Part shown: positions 36,309 through 45,454 of the stretch, one piece after another
Layout: each line of letters starts with the position of its first letter
Position numbering within the stretch: position 1 is the first letter of the stretch
Origin: Williamsia sp.
Lineage (GTDB): Bacteria > Bacteroidota > Bacteroidia > Chitinophagales > Chitinophagaceae
Direction: 5' to 3'
Length of the DNA stretch: 64,000 bases
Assembly (NCBI GenBank): GCA_015069695.1
Contig: JADCRZ010000011.1
Coordinates: 62,001 to 126,000 of the forward strand
Translations under genes and position numbers: made by a program
Notes under the pieces: generated by a model
What the model was told of the DNA's origin: nothing
Seen by the model: only the letters and a program-made list of their open reading frames with translations
The model's database searches: none

Positions 36309-37358
36309 ATGAAACACCTGTTACAAAAAACTCCTACACTGCGAAAGCTCGCTTTGTACTGTGCCCTTGCTGCTGGAACCTTTGTATTCGCTCCTGGTTG
36401 TACGAAAGAAGACAATGCTGTAGCGGTATCAAGCGTAACGCCCGTTGCAAGCGGTTTTAAAGGACCCATCGGGTTGGAACTCAAAGATGGCTGGGTATGG
36501 GTAGGTCAGTCAGGCACAGGCGCCAATGATGGCAAAGTCTCCGCCATCAGCCCGGGCGGCACCCTGTACGATGTGATCACCGGCTTTGAATCTGTCATCA
36601 GTCCGGAAGGCGATGGCGATGGCCCCACCCACCTGCTTTTTGCCAATGACAGTCTGTACATTCTTGGAACCGGCGGTAAGATGTATATCGTGGCACAATC
36701 TGCCTTGAACCCAGGCGTAACCACCCTGAATGCATCCAGCCTGAAAGTGCAGAATATCGGCGCTTTCGTATTGGCATATCCGTTTGTGAACAATGCACAT
36801 GATTCCCATCCGTACAATTTTGCTATCGGGCCAAATGGTGCCATGTACATTACCGATGCTGCAGCCAATGCCATCCTGCGCCGCGAAAAAAATGGCGAGT
36901 TGAGCGTGGTAGCAGAAATTCCGGATTACAAAAATCCAACCCCCATCGGTCCCCCCACCGTACAAAGAGTGCCTACCGGTATATATTATGATGGCCAGGA
37001 CTTTTTTATCACTACGCTGACCGGCTTTCCTTTTCTCAACGACAGCGCAAAGATTTTCAAGCTGACCCCGCCCGCTTCAGGCATGGCTACCGCAACCGTT
37101 TACCAATCAGGCTTTACCACGCTGGTAGATATTGCGAAAGGAACTGCCGCCGCAGGCAAGGTTGTGCTGGAACATGGTAAGTTCAATCCTGCAGCTGGCT
37201 GGGTTGACAATACCGGCCGCCTGCTCTGGGCCAATGGAACTTCTATTTCAGTGATAGCTGACGGCTTAAACCAGCCAGGTGGACTGAAACAAGCCGACGA
37301 ACACACCTGGTATGTTACAAGCTTTAAGGACAATACAGTGCTGAAGATCACAAACTAG
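36309..37358 (+). CDS. ScyD/ScyE-family beta-propeller lipoprotein
   Basis: The protein has 349 residues. The leader ends VFAPGC, a lipobox. The propeller carries the pattern of ScyD/ScyE family proteins: GPIGLELKDGWVWVGQSG, EGDGDGPTHLLF, HPYNFAIGPNGAMYITDAAANAILRR, VPTGIYYDGQDFFITTLTGFPF. In cyanobacteria members are linked to scytonemin synthesis, but the wide bacterial family has no known common reaction, and no scytonemin genes are seen here. It converges on the TraB/GumN gene. Confidence 0.8.
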   Translation: MKHLLQKTPTLRKLALYCALAAGTFVFAPGCTKEDNAVAVSSVTPVASGFKGPIGLELKDGWVWVGQSGTGANDGKVSAISPGGTLYDVITGFESVISPEGDGDGPTHLLFANDSLYILGTGGKMYIVAQSALNPGVTTLNASSLKVQNIGAFVLAYPFVNNAHDSHPYNFAIGPNGAMYITDAAANAILRREKNGELSVVAEIPDYKNPTPIGPPTVQRVPTGIYYDGQDFFITTLTGFPFLNDSAKIFKLTPPASGMATATVYQSGFTTLVDIAKGTAAAGKVVLEHGKFNPAAGWVDNTGRLLWANGTSISVIADGLNQPGGLKQADEHTWYVTSFKDNTVLKITN

Positions 37359-37384
37359 TCTTCACCTTTTTAAACAAACCAGAT

Positions 37385-37426
37385 AAGGGAGGGCGATGAG
37401 CAGGTTATTGTTCATCCTCCTCCCTT
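37385..37426. terminator. imperfect bidirectional terminator
   Basis: AAGGGAGGGCGATGA pairs with TCATCCTCCTCCCTT with one G-U and one mismatch. The right arm overlaps the last codons of the TraB/GumN gene. It separates the convergent genes. Confidence 0.45.
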
Positions 37427-40400
37427 TCGCTATTTGCGAGGTGTGCATTAAACTGGCTGTTGATTTTACCCGGAGCGTATTCTTCTTCCCAGTACAAGCC
37501 GGTTGCCTCGTTCTTACTGGTAACCTGTTTTGCATTGAGCGGAAAAGGACCCGCGATGCCCAGGTACCTGGTTACATCTTCGTCTTCACCAAAGCTTACT
37601 TTATACAAATAGAACTTCTGCTTCTTTCCCTTGTACATGGCCGTTTTCTCGCTTACGAATACTACACTGGCAGGGTCATCATCATCTGATGCATAACTAA
37701 GCATATAGCTGGCTGCAAACTGTTTCTGGTTTAACTGAGCAGCCGGAAATAAGGAAGCCTTACCAGCACTTTTGAGGGTATCATAAATAAAGGTTCTGTA
37801 CGCATCTGCTTTTGCCAGTTTGCTGATAACAGGAACGGGCAGGGGCTGTTTGTTGTTGATAAGCCAGTTGATGGTCTGGTAACTGATGGCAAGATTGTTG
37901 AGCCGGCTATACTCCTGCAGCTTTGCATTGCCGGTGGGTGTGTTGAGGGCGCCAAACAAGTCGAGCACATTGGTGAGACTGTAGTCATAATCATCCGCTT
38001 CAACCCCTTTCTTTTGCGTGGCCGCCGCTGCTATCAGGTGATCCAGCTGGGGCAGCAGGTCATCTTTTGTAATCACATTGCTGTCGAGCAAACTGCTAAG
38101 CAGGTAAGACCAGTCCAGGGCAGCAGTTGGTTCTTTTAAAAGCGCTGCTATTTTGGGAAAAAGTTTTTTGGCAAGCGGCAGGTGTTTGGTCAGGGTATTT
38201 GCAAAAATGCTGGGACTTCCGGCAGGCGCGCCGGCCGAATCAAACAACCTGGTGGCTGCCTGGGAGGCATACGGTTGTTCCATCATCACCAGCAGCTTGA
38301 GCAGGGAGTATTGAAGTTTTTGTGCTTCCCCGTTCAGGGTGTGATAGTGCTGCAGCACAAAATCAACGGTGGAGGAATCTGCAACAGGAGCAATGGCTTC
38401 AACCAGGCGGTTGTTGGCCCCATAGCCATCGGTGGAAAAATCTTTGAGTGGTTTTAACAGCAAGGGCAGAAAGGCGGGCAGATCTTTTTTCTGCAGCTTG
38501 GCATCGTACAGGTAAAACGAAGCCTCATGGAATGTTGCGCTGTCGGCTGAACCCAGATCATCGACCAGTTTGGCGGTCTTGTTGCTGAACAGGGTTGTAG
38601 CAGGAGCGGGAGCGGGGAAATGGAACCGGTCAAAGAACTGCCGCGTATCTCCGTTCTGAGCCAGCCAGCGGGGAGTATAGGTGAATACCTTGTAAAGGGT
38701 ATCACCATGCAGGATAAACCGGAACTTCTTTATGATAGAGCTGTAAGCATGTTGTATCTCTACATCAGCAGCTTTGTCATTCGATAGCAGGGTTAGCTTG
38801 AAACCCGTGATGCTGTCTCCCTCTGCCTTGTACCTGTCTGCCACGGATGAAAAAAAACTGCTGTCCTGCTGTGTAAAATAATAGGCCGAAAACTTCTCCC
38901 GTTCTATGTTATAAGAAGTGGCCGTTGCTTTGTCATGGAAAACAAATTCATCTTTGGGCTCATCAGTTGCAGCAGTCGTGTCAACCACGGCAGCAATGCT
39001 GGTGTCTGGTTCGTCTTCTTTTTCTTCCTGTACGAGTGCCGGAAGCCAGGAGCTAAATGACCCATCCGGCGCCGTGCGGATTTGCCAGTCGCCGCGGCCG
39101 TAATTGTTCAGTGAAAAAGAGTGAAAAAAACTATCTGCCAGGGCATTGGCAGGATTGGTCCCCTTTGACTGGGCGATGAGAAAATACGTCCGGTTTCCGC
39201 GTAGTACAGTAAGGGTATGGTAATAAACATTTTCCGCTTTCGCGGGGCCGTTTACCTGTACAGCCGGATAGCCCTGGTGGGTAAGTATCCGGGAAACCGT
39301 GTCGCCTTTCATGAGCGCAAGTACCTGTGCTTTCACCAGCCGCAGATAGCTGGTGTCTGTCGGAATGTAATTGCCTGCCTTGGTATTTCTGACTGTCAGG
39401 GCGTAAGAATTTCCTGAACTGTAATCCGTTGCTGAAAATACTTTCATTGCGCCGCTGCCATCTTCCCCACCGGTTTGCTCTTGTACAGCAGGTTGATGCG
39501 GAAATAGCACCGAAAAAGCCTGAGCCGTATCCCGGTAGCTGATATAGGGCCGGGTGATAGTAGCAGTGGGCGTCATGACAAAGCTGTCAAAAAAACGCTT
39601 GGTGTCTTTGTCGTTGATTTCTTCCTTTTTTGCCAGCACCATGGCCATGTAGGCATAGCCGTTTGCCAGGTAAACGTTCAGGTGGATCAGCTGGTCGTTG
39701 CCGGTTTTCATCACTACATCACGGCCTTCCCAGTTTTGCCGGGTAATGGGTTTTTGAGATACCAACCCCCGGTTAACACCGCCGCTCATGCGGTTGATCA
39801 TGCTGGAAAATACAGAGTCTTTTTTTTCTTCGGAGGCGGTAGAGTTGATCACCGCTGTGTAATACACTTTGCCCGTATACATGTCGTAGTAAAATTCCAT
39901 GTCCATGATTTCCTTCATCATGTCCATCGGCTGCAGGGTGCCAGGTGTTTCCACATGGTACAGGTTCAGCTCATGTGTAAAAAGGTTCCATGGCTGGTCA
40001 ACGGTTTTGTAGGTATAATTTTCAGGAGCTATCTTTTTAGAAGAAAAGACCGGGTCTACGGAAAAGCCTCTTTTCCGCAGCAAATCGATCACGCCGGTAT
40101 CGCCGGGCAGGTGGGCCACGCCTACAGCAAAAAAGCTGCTTCTCCGGCGGGCCAGACTGTCCATGCGCAGGGCCATCTTTACGTTGCGCCGCATCAGCAC
40201 GATGTCTTTGAATTTCTGGTTGGCCTGTCCGGATGTAAAGGATTCTATTGCATCGAGGTCTTGTTTAAGGTAAATCTGTTTCATCGTTTCCAATATGTTC
40301 AGACCTGTTTCCCGGGCAGAATCCTGCGTCAGGTAAGCCAGATCGATTTCATCGAACAGATCGTCGATGATGCTCAGCTGGTCTTCTACGTCTTCGATGC

Positions 40401-40908
40401 CGCCGACCAGCTTGCCTTGCTTTTTGGCGATGCTGTAGAGGTAGAGGTCCATAAAGCTTTGCATATCGCCTTTTTTGTAAGCCTCTGCTGTTTGGCGGTT
40501 TTTGGCTTCCCAGATATCGCGGGTCGTAATTTTATCTGCCGGCTTGCCCAGGGTTTTTGAGAGTTTGCCCGCCCATTTGTCGTACTCTTTCCGGTTCATC
40601 AGGGTTTTCAGCAGGCGCCCTTCATTCTCCTGCGACCATTTGCGCACGCTGGCATTGATCACGCTGTCTGCATCAACTTCAATGTTGAAACCTTCGGCCT
40701 GTTCGAAATAATGATAGAGGGAATCGCTGAAATAGAACAGGCGCTTGTCGCGCAGGTGGATGGTTCCATATAGAAAGGAAGGCTTGCTCAGGCCATTGCC
40801 GCTGATGCGCCAGAGAAAAGTCTGCGGCGTTTTTTGTGCGTACATGCTCATGCACAGGGCTGCTAAACCGGCCAGCAATACCATTCTTCTGCAGTAAATA
40901 CGTGCCAT
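37405..40908 (-). CDS. large TraB/GumN-type protein with long C-terminal extension, secreted
   Basis: The protein has 1167 residues, with a signal peptide (about 1-25, CMSMYAQ). Residues 28-300 are the TraB/GumN (TIKI-like) domain, with the metal-site motif G48-T-I-H51, Glu/Asp-rich helices (IEVDAD) and the closing FFAVGVAHLPGDTGVIDLLRKRGF. This family includes membrane-associated metalloproteases, though many members are uncharacterised. The remaining 850 residues contain beta-rich segments and a helical-repeat-like part near 780-1080 (LPAFLPLLLKPLKDFS, AAIAALLKEPTAALDW-like helices). The extension is found in related Bacteroidota proteins, as far as I recall. It abuts the broken CHAT gene. 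Confidence 0.78.
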   Translation of the reverse strand: MARIYCRRMVLLAGLAALCMSMYAQKTPQTFLWRISGNGLSKPSFLYGTIHLRDKRLFYFSDSLYHYFEQAEGFNIEVDADSVINASVRKWSQENEGRLLKTLMNRKEYDKWAGKLSKTLGKPADKITTRDIWEAKNRQTAEAYKKGDMQSFMDLYLYSIAKKQGKLVGGIEDVEDQLSIIDDLFDEIDLAYLTQDSARETGLNILETMKQIYLKQDLDAIESFTSGQANQKFKDIVLMRRNVKMALRMDSLARRRSSFFAVGVAHLPGDTGVIDLLRKRGFSVDPVFSSKKIAPENYTYKTVDQPWNLFTHELNLYHVETPGTLQPMDMMKEIMDMEFYYDMYTGKVYYTAVINSTASEEKKDSVFSSMINRMSGGVNRGLVSQKPITRQNWEGRDVVMKTGNDQLIHLNVYLANGYAYMAMVLAKKEEINDKDTKRFFDSFVMTPTATITRPYISYRDTAQAFSVLFPHQPAVQEQTGGEDGSGAMKVFSATDYSSGNSYALTVRNTKAGNYIPTDTSYLRLVKAQVLALMKGDTVSRILTHQGYPAVQVNGPAKAENVYYHTLTVLRGNRTYFLIAQSKGTNPANALADSFFHSFSLNNYGRGDWQIRTAPDGSFSSWLPALVQEEKEDEPDTSIAAVVDTTAATDEPKDEFVFHDKATATSYNIEREKFSAYYFTQQDSSFFSSVADRYKAEGDSITGFKLTLLSNDKAADVEIQHAYSSIIKKFRFILHGDTLYKVFTYTPRWLAQNGDTRQFFDRFHFPAPAPATTLFSNKTAKLVDDLGSADSATFHEASFYLYDAKLQKKDLPAFLPLLLKPLKDFSTDGYGANNRLVEAIAPVADSSTVDFVLQHYHTLNGEAQKLQYSLLKLLVMMEQPYASQAATRLFDSAGAPAGSPSIFANTLTKHLPLAKKLFPKIAALLKEPTAALDWSYLLSSLLDSNVITKDDLLPQLDHLIAAAATQKKGVEADDYDYSLTNVLDLFGALNTPTGNAKLQEYSRLNNLAISYQTINWLINNKQPLPVPVISKLAKADAYRTFIYDTLKSAGKASLFPAAQLNQKQFAASYMLSYASDDDDPASVVFVSEKTAMYKGKKQKFYLYKVSFGEDEDVTRYLGIAGPFPLNAKQVTSKNEATGLYWEEEYAPGKINSQFNAHLANSEREEDEQ

Positions 40909-42493
40909 AGGTAAGGTTCGAAATTAAATATTCTACGGGTAACGTACCGGAAGGTGGCAGAAGTATGGTAAGCGGGATTATTTTGTGGCGGCAGGATGGC
41001 CGCATTCAGTTCTATATACCGTCCATCTTTCGAGTTTTTCTTTATGAGCTGAGTGATGATTTGTTTCGCTTTGTTGTGGTAAGCAGATCTTTTTTCTACG
41101 TATTCGCTTTCCCGCGATTGATAGTAGTAGTAAAGGCAAAAGGCGTATAGGTCGGCTTCTCCGGCGGTTTGGAGAAAGTAGTTGAAGCGGTCGCTGAGGT
41201 CAAGAAAACTGTCTAATTGGTAAGTTTTTATTGTTTCAAACGACAAGTTTTTTATTGCGGGGTTAAGCGCACGTATTTCATTGTTCAGCTTAGCCGGGTC
41301 CAAATAGAATAAGTCAAAATCAAGAATATTTTTATTGAATCCGGATTTCGAAATGGATATGATTAAAGCTTTATTGTCGCTCGATAGCAGCACCTTGTTA
41401 TAGCTGTTGTCGTAGTGACAAAAGGCAGGTAATCGAACGTAGCTCTTTGCTGTGCAGTAAGGTAAAAACAGTTGCTGATCCTCTTTTTCAACCGGAGCGG
41501 TAAAACCAGATCATTTTCCCGGAGCTGGGCAATCATGATAAAACCGATAAATTCCATCACAATATGACAGGCCCTGCCGATCTGCTCCAGCCGGCGCAAA
41601 CTCATCTTGTCAAAGCCATCGCTGCCTTCTATAGAAGTAAATAATTTCTGCAGGTGAGCCGAAACAGGAAACGGGAGGTATTTGATGATCGCTTTTTGTT
41701 TGTCGTTCAAGGTAACGATTTCACTACCCGAAGCTTCCTCACTCTTCATGTCGCGGACCTTTTTGTTGCCGGCCCGGTCCAGGGCTTCAAAGATGATCTG
41801 TGTTAGCTGTTCATTGGGCTCGAAACTGGGAGGTGTTTCAACGGACAGCACGGGCAAAGGATTTATGTTGACATGATCAGGGTGTTTGCAAAACAATTCC
41901 CAGAGTGGTGTAAGACTATCCTGCTTTTCTAAAAACACCAATCCCCTTGCCGGCTTTTCAGTTATCTTCAGGTCTTTGTTCGTCATTGTCTGCGCGGGCC
42001 CCAGCGCGTCATCAAATGCTTGTTTGATCGTCATTTTGCGCTGGCAGATGTTGCGGTAGAACCGGATGGAAAATTCAGTCGCGCTCTTGTCCTCTACCGA
42101 TGCGTTGGTTGCGATAACAGCAGGTACACCGATCTCCAAGAGCCGCCTGACCTGCCCGGCTGTTGAGCACCCGTTCAATACCACCAGCTTCAGCGTTCCT
42201 CTTTTTACGCTTTCATGCGATTAATATGCGATCCCGTCGGAATTGGCAGCCACTTCATTGAATAAGAGGGAATCCCTCCCTGCATGTCCGCTGAAATGAA
42301 ACAGGGCCACATGGCCTGTGTAAATATCCAGCGCTTCGTTGATTCTTTCAAGGGTTGCATAAGGTTCCCTGTGTATGTAGAACAAGCCCCTGTTCGCTTC
42401 CAACAGGCTTCGTTGTACACTGTCGTCTCCCTGGTTCAAGGTGTCAAGCGGACGTTCAAGACTGTTCGCGTAGGAAAGAAAAATGACCTTCAT
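40863..42493 (-). pseudogene. disrupted CHAT-domain (caspase-like) protease gene
   Basis: From the ATG at 42493, the frame reads a CHAT N-terminal half with the catalytic His (H70 in FHFSGHAGRDSLLF), then meets a TAA at 42221-42223 (codon 91). The same frame continues without gap into KLVVLNGCSTAGQV, which holds the catalytic Cys (codon 109), then VPAVIATNASVEDKSATEFSIRFYR, the usual CHAT ending. Near 41464-41468 a run of five T (coding strand) has a one-base shift: adding one T joins the frame to YCTAKSYVRLPAFCHYDNSYN and a further 170 codons that run to 40863, overlapping the TraB start. So the gene has a nonsense and a frameshift lesion. Either it is decaying or the assembly has errors. 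The region after CHAT is helical and unrecognised. Confidence 0.75.
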
Positions 42494-42575
42494 GATCCTA
42501 ATTTAAGAAGGAAAATCAGCATGGTGTACACTTCATGCTAAACTTTCTGAAGCAGAACCAGGATGTTGTGAGCTC

Positions 42576-43544
42576 TTATACCTGAAACTTCTCCGGCCTT
42601 TGCCGCAAAGCCCACTCAAAAAGGCTGTAGTATAAAATACCTGCAGGCCACCACCCGGGCTGGAAGTGAGCAACAACAGCGATGTGCAGCAGTACAAATG
42701 ACCTGACGGTGGCGAGGATAGGAACCAGGGCACCCTGTTCATTTTTTGTTTTAGTGGTGTGTGCAATGAATTGTCCGTACACAGCAATGATAGACGCGGC
42801 TATGCCAAAAGAGATTTCATGCCAGTCTTTTCCCGGCTGCCACCAATAACAGGCAAGGGTAACCGCTACCAACAAATCTCCTCCCTGTACCGTTCTTCTC
42901 CAGCCAAATACAACAGGAAAAGTTTTGTACCCGGTGGCCCGGTCAGCTTCAATGTCTTTTAAATAACCGATCAAAACAAAGTTGGCGTAGGAGAGCAGGG
43001 TCACCAACAGGTAAGGGATTAAATGGATGGGAAACTGGTGAATTTTGGGTGAAAGCTGGACAAAATAACCCATCAGCGGCAGAAGGGCTACGATCCATGC
43101 ATTGTAAAAGGGGCCGCCGAGCGGGATATTCTTTTTGACGTATGAATAAGTGGCCAAACCAACCACGGCACCCAGGCTCAGTCCCAAGCAAACCGGATTG
43201 AACCAGTAAAACAGGCACCCGGATAACAGCAATCCACTCAGGCTAACAATCAGTACATTCCTGATAGATACAATGCCCCTGGAAAGTGGCCGGTAAGGAG
43301 CGGAGAGTTTGTCGGTGTCTGTCTGGAAACAATCGGTCAGGGCCTGGCCAAAGCCATAGCCCAAAAAAAATATGCCGAGTGCTACAATTGTTTTGAATGG
43401 ATGTGGGGAGGGATCATAGCTCATGGATACACCCGCTGCTCCTGCGATGCCGGAAACAAAAAGAAGATAAGGCCGCATCTGCACAAAATAAGCCCTCCAG
43501 AAGCGGGGAACGTAAAGGGGATAGATGTGGGGGCTTTGATTCAT
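42576..43544 (-). CDS. UbiA-family prenyltransferase
   Basis: The protein has 322 residues with about eight or nine membrane helices. The two Asp-rich motifs of UbiA enzymes are present: D-C-F-Q-T-D-T-D followed by KLSAPYRPLSRG (the usual PYRP/xRPL end), and KDIEADRATGYKTFPVVFG. The family transfers a prenyl or similar polyisoprenoid chain from its diphosphate to an aromatic or lipid acceptor at the inner membrane. It is the last gene of the six-gene operon and starts 1 base after the kinase gene ends. The acceptor may be the product of the upstream enzymes, which is inference. Confidence 0.88.
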   Translation of the reverse strand: MNQSPHIYPLYVPRFWRAYFVQMRPYLLFVSGIAGAAGVSMSYDPSPHPFKTIVALGIFFLGYGFGQALTDCFQTDTDKLSAPYRPLSRGIVSIRNVLIVSLSGLLLSGCLFYWFNPVCLGLSLGAVVGLATYSYVKKNIPLGGPFYNAWIVALLPLMGYFVQLSPKIHQFPIHLIPYLLVTLLSYANFVLIGYLKDIEADRATGYKTFPVVFGWRRTVQGGDLLVAVTLACYWWQPGKDWHEISFGIAASIIAVYGQFIAHTTKTKNEQGALVPILATVRSFVLLHIAVVAHFQPGWWPAGILYYSLFEWALRQRPEKFQV

Positions 43545-43545
43545 G

Positions 43546-44490
43546 TTATTGTCCCAGTAAGGTAAGGGCTTTGGGCATTACGGTGATGGACACGTGCTTA
43601 GCCATGACTGTCTCTCCATCACATTCAAATACCACCGGTTCATCAGATGAAAGACTAAATGATTTTGTAAAAACAGAAAGGCGTGCAGGGCTCTCATCAA
43701 ACCTTCCTTTCTCCAGCCCGTAAAGGGTTTGCAGCAATTCAAAGCGGTTCATGGCTGTGCAGATATTCAGTCCCAGCTGTCCGTCGTCGGGCAGGATAGG
43801 TTGGGTGTAATGCAGGGTGCCGGATATAAAGGGGCTTTTGATCAGGTTGATATTGGAAAGCTGCACCTGCCTTTCTTCCTCATTGAACCGGATAAAAACC
43901 GGTTTATTCGTGAACCGCAGAATGGTTGAAAGAGCGGTGTGGGAAATGGCCAGGCCGGTGGCGTGCTTCTTCAGCCATCGCAACAAGGGGCCCGGGTGAT
44001 TAAAGCGCCAGTTTCCTTCTGCCGTTGCACCAAAGCTGGCATTGACGATAAAATAGGTTTCCTGCAGCCCATTGTCTGCATCGCCGTAAACAGCCCTTCC
44101 GGTATCCTGTTGCTGATAAGGCCTGGACAGATCGATCCGCACCGGAATGCCTTGAATAAAATGCTGAAACGGTTTTAAAAAATCATTGCTCGAACCCAGT
44201 CCGACCGCGCCGATGGGGATAGCCTTACTTTTTTCATCTTTCGCTTTCAGCAAGGCATTGACCAGAGTATGCAAACTGCCATCACCACCGGCAGAGATGA
44301 TGCAGCTGGGGCGTGCATCCTGCAACAAGGGCAGAAGCGTTTCACCCAGCAGACTGCCTTTTTCTGATACCAGCTCGGTAACCGGTACACCCAGTTTTTG
44401 CTTCACCTTGTCTTTTATCAAAAGCCAGCGCTTCCAACCCCTGCCCCCATGGCAGGCAGGGTTTACAACAACAATGGCATGTTCGATCAT
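43546..44490 (-). CDS. diacylglycerol-kinase-family lipid kinase
   Basis: The protein has 314 residues from the ATG at 44490; a TTG 48 bases upstream is less likely. It has the nucleotide-binding motif GGDGS (ISAGGDGSLHTLVNAL) and the N-terminal VVVNPACHGGRG typical of the DAGK/sphingosine-kinase superfamily, with a C-terminal beta domain. The substrate could be diacylglycerol, a long-chain base or a ceramide-like lipid: in Caulobacter a related kinase phosphorylates ceramide. It lies 28 bases after the GNAT gene and 1 base before the UbiA gene. Confidence 0.87.
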   Translation of the reverse strand: MIEHAIVVVNPACHGGRGWKRWLLIKDKVKQKLGVPVTELVSEKGSLLGETLLPLLQDARPSCIISAGGDGSLHTLVNALLKAKDEKSKAIPIGAVGLGSSNDFLKPFQHFIQGIPVRIDLSRPYQQQDTGRAVYGDADNGLQETYFIVNASFGATAEGNWRFNHPGPLLRWLKKHATGLAISHTALSTILRFTNKPVFIRFNEEERQVQLSNINLIKSPFISGTLHYTQPILPDDGQLGLNICTAMNRFELLQTLYGLEKGRFDESPARLSVFTKSFSLSSDEPVVFECDGETVMAKHVSITVMPKALTLLGQ

Positions 44491-44518
44491 ACAAATAGTT
44501 TGTTTGGTTGGGATAAGC

Positions 44519-45454
44519 TCAGAGACAGCGCACGTCAATAGTCACCTTGTCTTTTTTATTCAGCGGAAAATCTGCAAGTACATAGTATCCATAGGTGTTG
44601 ATAGATTGTTTTTCCAGCGCCCGGTAAATCACATCTCCTTTGCGGCAACCGACCAGCAGGTAGTTGATAGCCTGGTGTTCCAGTTCCTCCAGCACATCAT
44701 TGATTCCTTTTATGTTTTGCGCATCGTGGTTGTATAAACAGGCAAATCTAAGTGTATCTCCTTCCTGCGGAGCATGGGCATACCTGGCCGGTTGCAGCAA
44801 TTGACCGATGCGCAATCCCCATTTGAGTACCGGGTGAATATGCGTGATCGCAAGCCTGTACATTTTATAGGTATAGAAGTACCCGAGTCCGTTCGGCAAA
44901 ACAGTGTAGTAAGAAGGGTCTACAGTTTCTTCCTGAAAAAGCGTGATAGAGAAGAGGAATGGATGCTCATTTGCCTGCCTCTGTTGCGGCACCCTTGCTT
45001 TTGTGGGCAGGGTTAGATAAACAAACTCATACAACCATATTTTGTGTACGGCACTTACCAGGCGGATAACAGGGTGGTTGGATAATTTCAGGGTAATAAA
45101 ATTCCGGGTCAGTCCGTGCTCTTTGAAAAAGGTCTGGTAAAAATGTTTTGCCATCAGTTTGCCGACACCCTTCTTTCTGTACAGGGGATGGACCTTCACG
45201 TCATAACAAACACCCGATGGAAAGCGATCCCCATTCACAATCATTTCAGTTTTTGCGCCAATGGCTGTACCGATTGCCTTTTCATTCTCATCCACGGCCA
45301 AACAGGTATGATAGGTTTTATAGACAGTTGTGCGGGAAAGAAAATGGTCTTTCAGGATCTCCAGCTTTATGCTACGGCCCTGTACGATGGCCAGCTCCAA
45401 AGCACGGAGGCTGGCATCGTATTTTGGGTCATAAGAAACCAGGCGTACGTTCAT
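44519..45454 (-). CDS. GNAT-family N-acyltransferase
   Basis: The protein has 311 residues, longer than a simple acetyltransferase. The acetyl-CoA motif is VHPLYRKKGVGKLM (RxxGxG/A type, near residue 90). The C-terminal half (about 150-311) is an extra domain with LQPARYAHAP and the final YLLVGCRKGDVI, possibly a second GNAT-like fold. The start overlaps the DUF3419 gene by ATGA. Bacterial ceramide synthases are GNAT-like acyltransferases, so N-acylation of a long-chain amine is a reasonable guess, but an acetyl or other amino-acid donor is equally possible. Confidence 0.82.
   Translation of the reverse strand: MNVRLVSYDPKYDASLRALELAIVQGRSIKLEILKDHFLSRTTVYKTYHTCLAVDENEKAIGTAIGAKTEMIVNGDRFPSGVCYDVKVHPLYRKKGVGKLMAKHFYQTFFKEHGLTRNFITLKLSNHPVIRLVSAVHKIWLYEFVYLTLPTKARVPQQRQANEHPFLFSITLFQEETVDPSYYTVLPNGLGYFYTYKMYRLAITHIHPVLKWGLRIGQLLQPARYAHAPQEGDTLRFACLYNHDAQNIKGINDVLEELEHQAINYLLVGCRKGDVIYRALEKQSINTYGYYVLADFPLNKKDKVTIDVRCL

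Noticed and set aside
39682..40560. 292-codon plus-strand frame
   Set aside because: It is antisense to the TraB/GumN gene and has no recognisable pattern.
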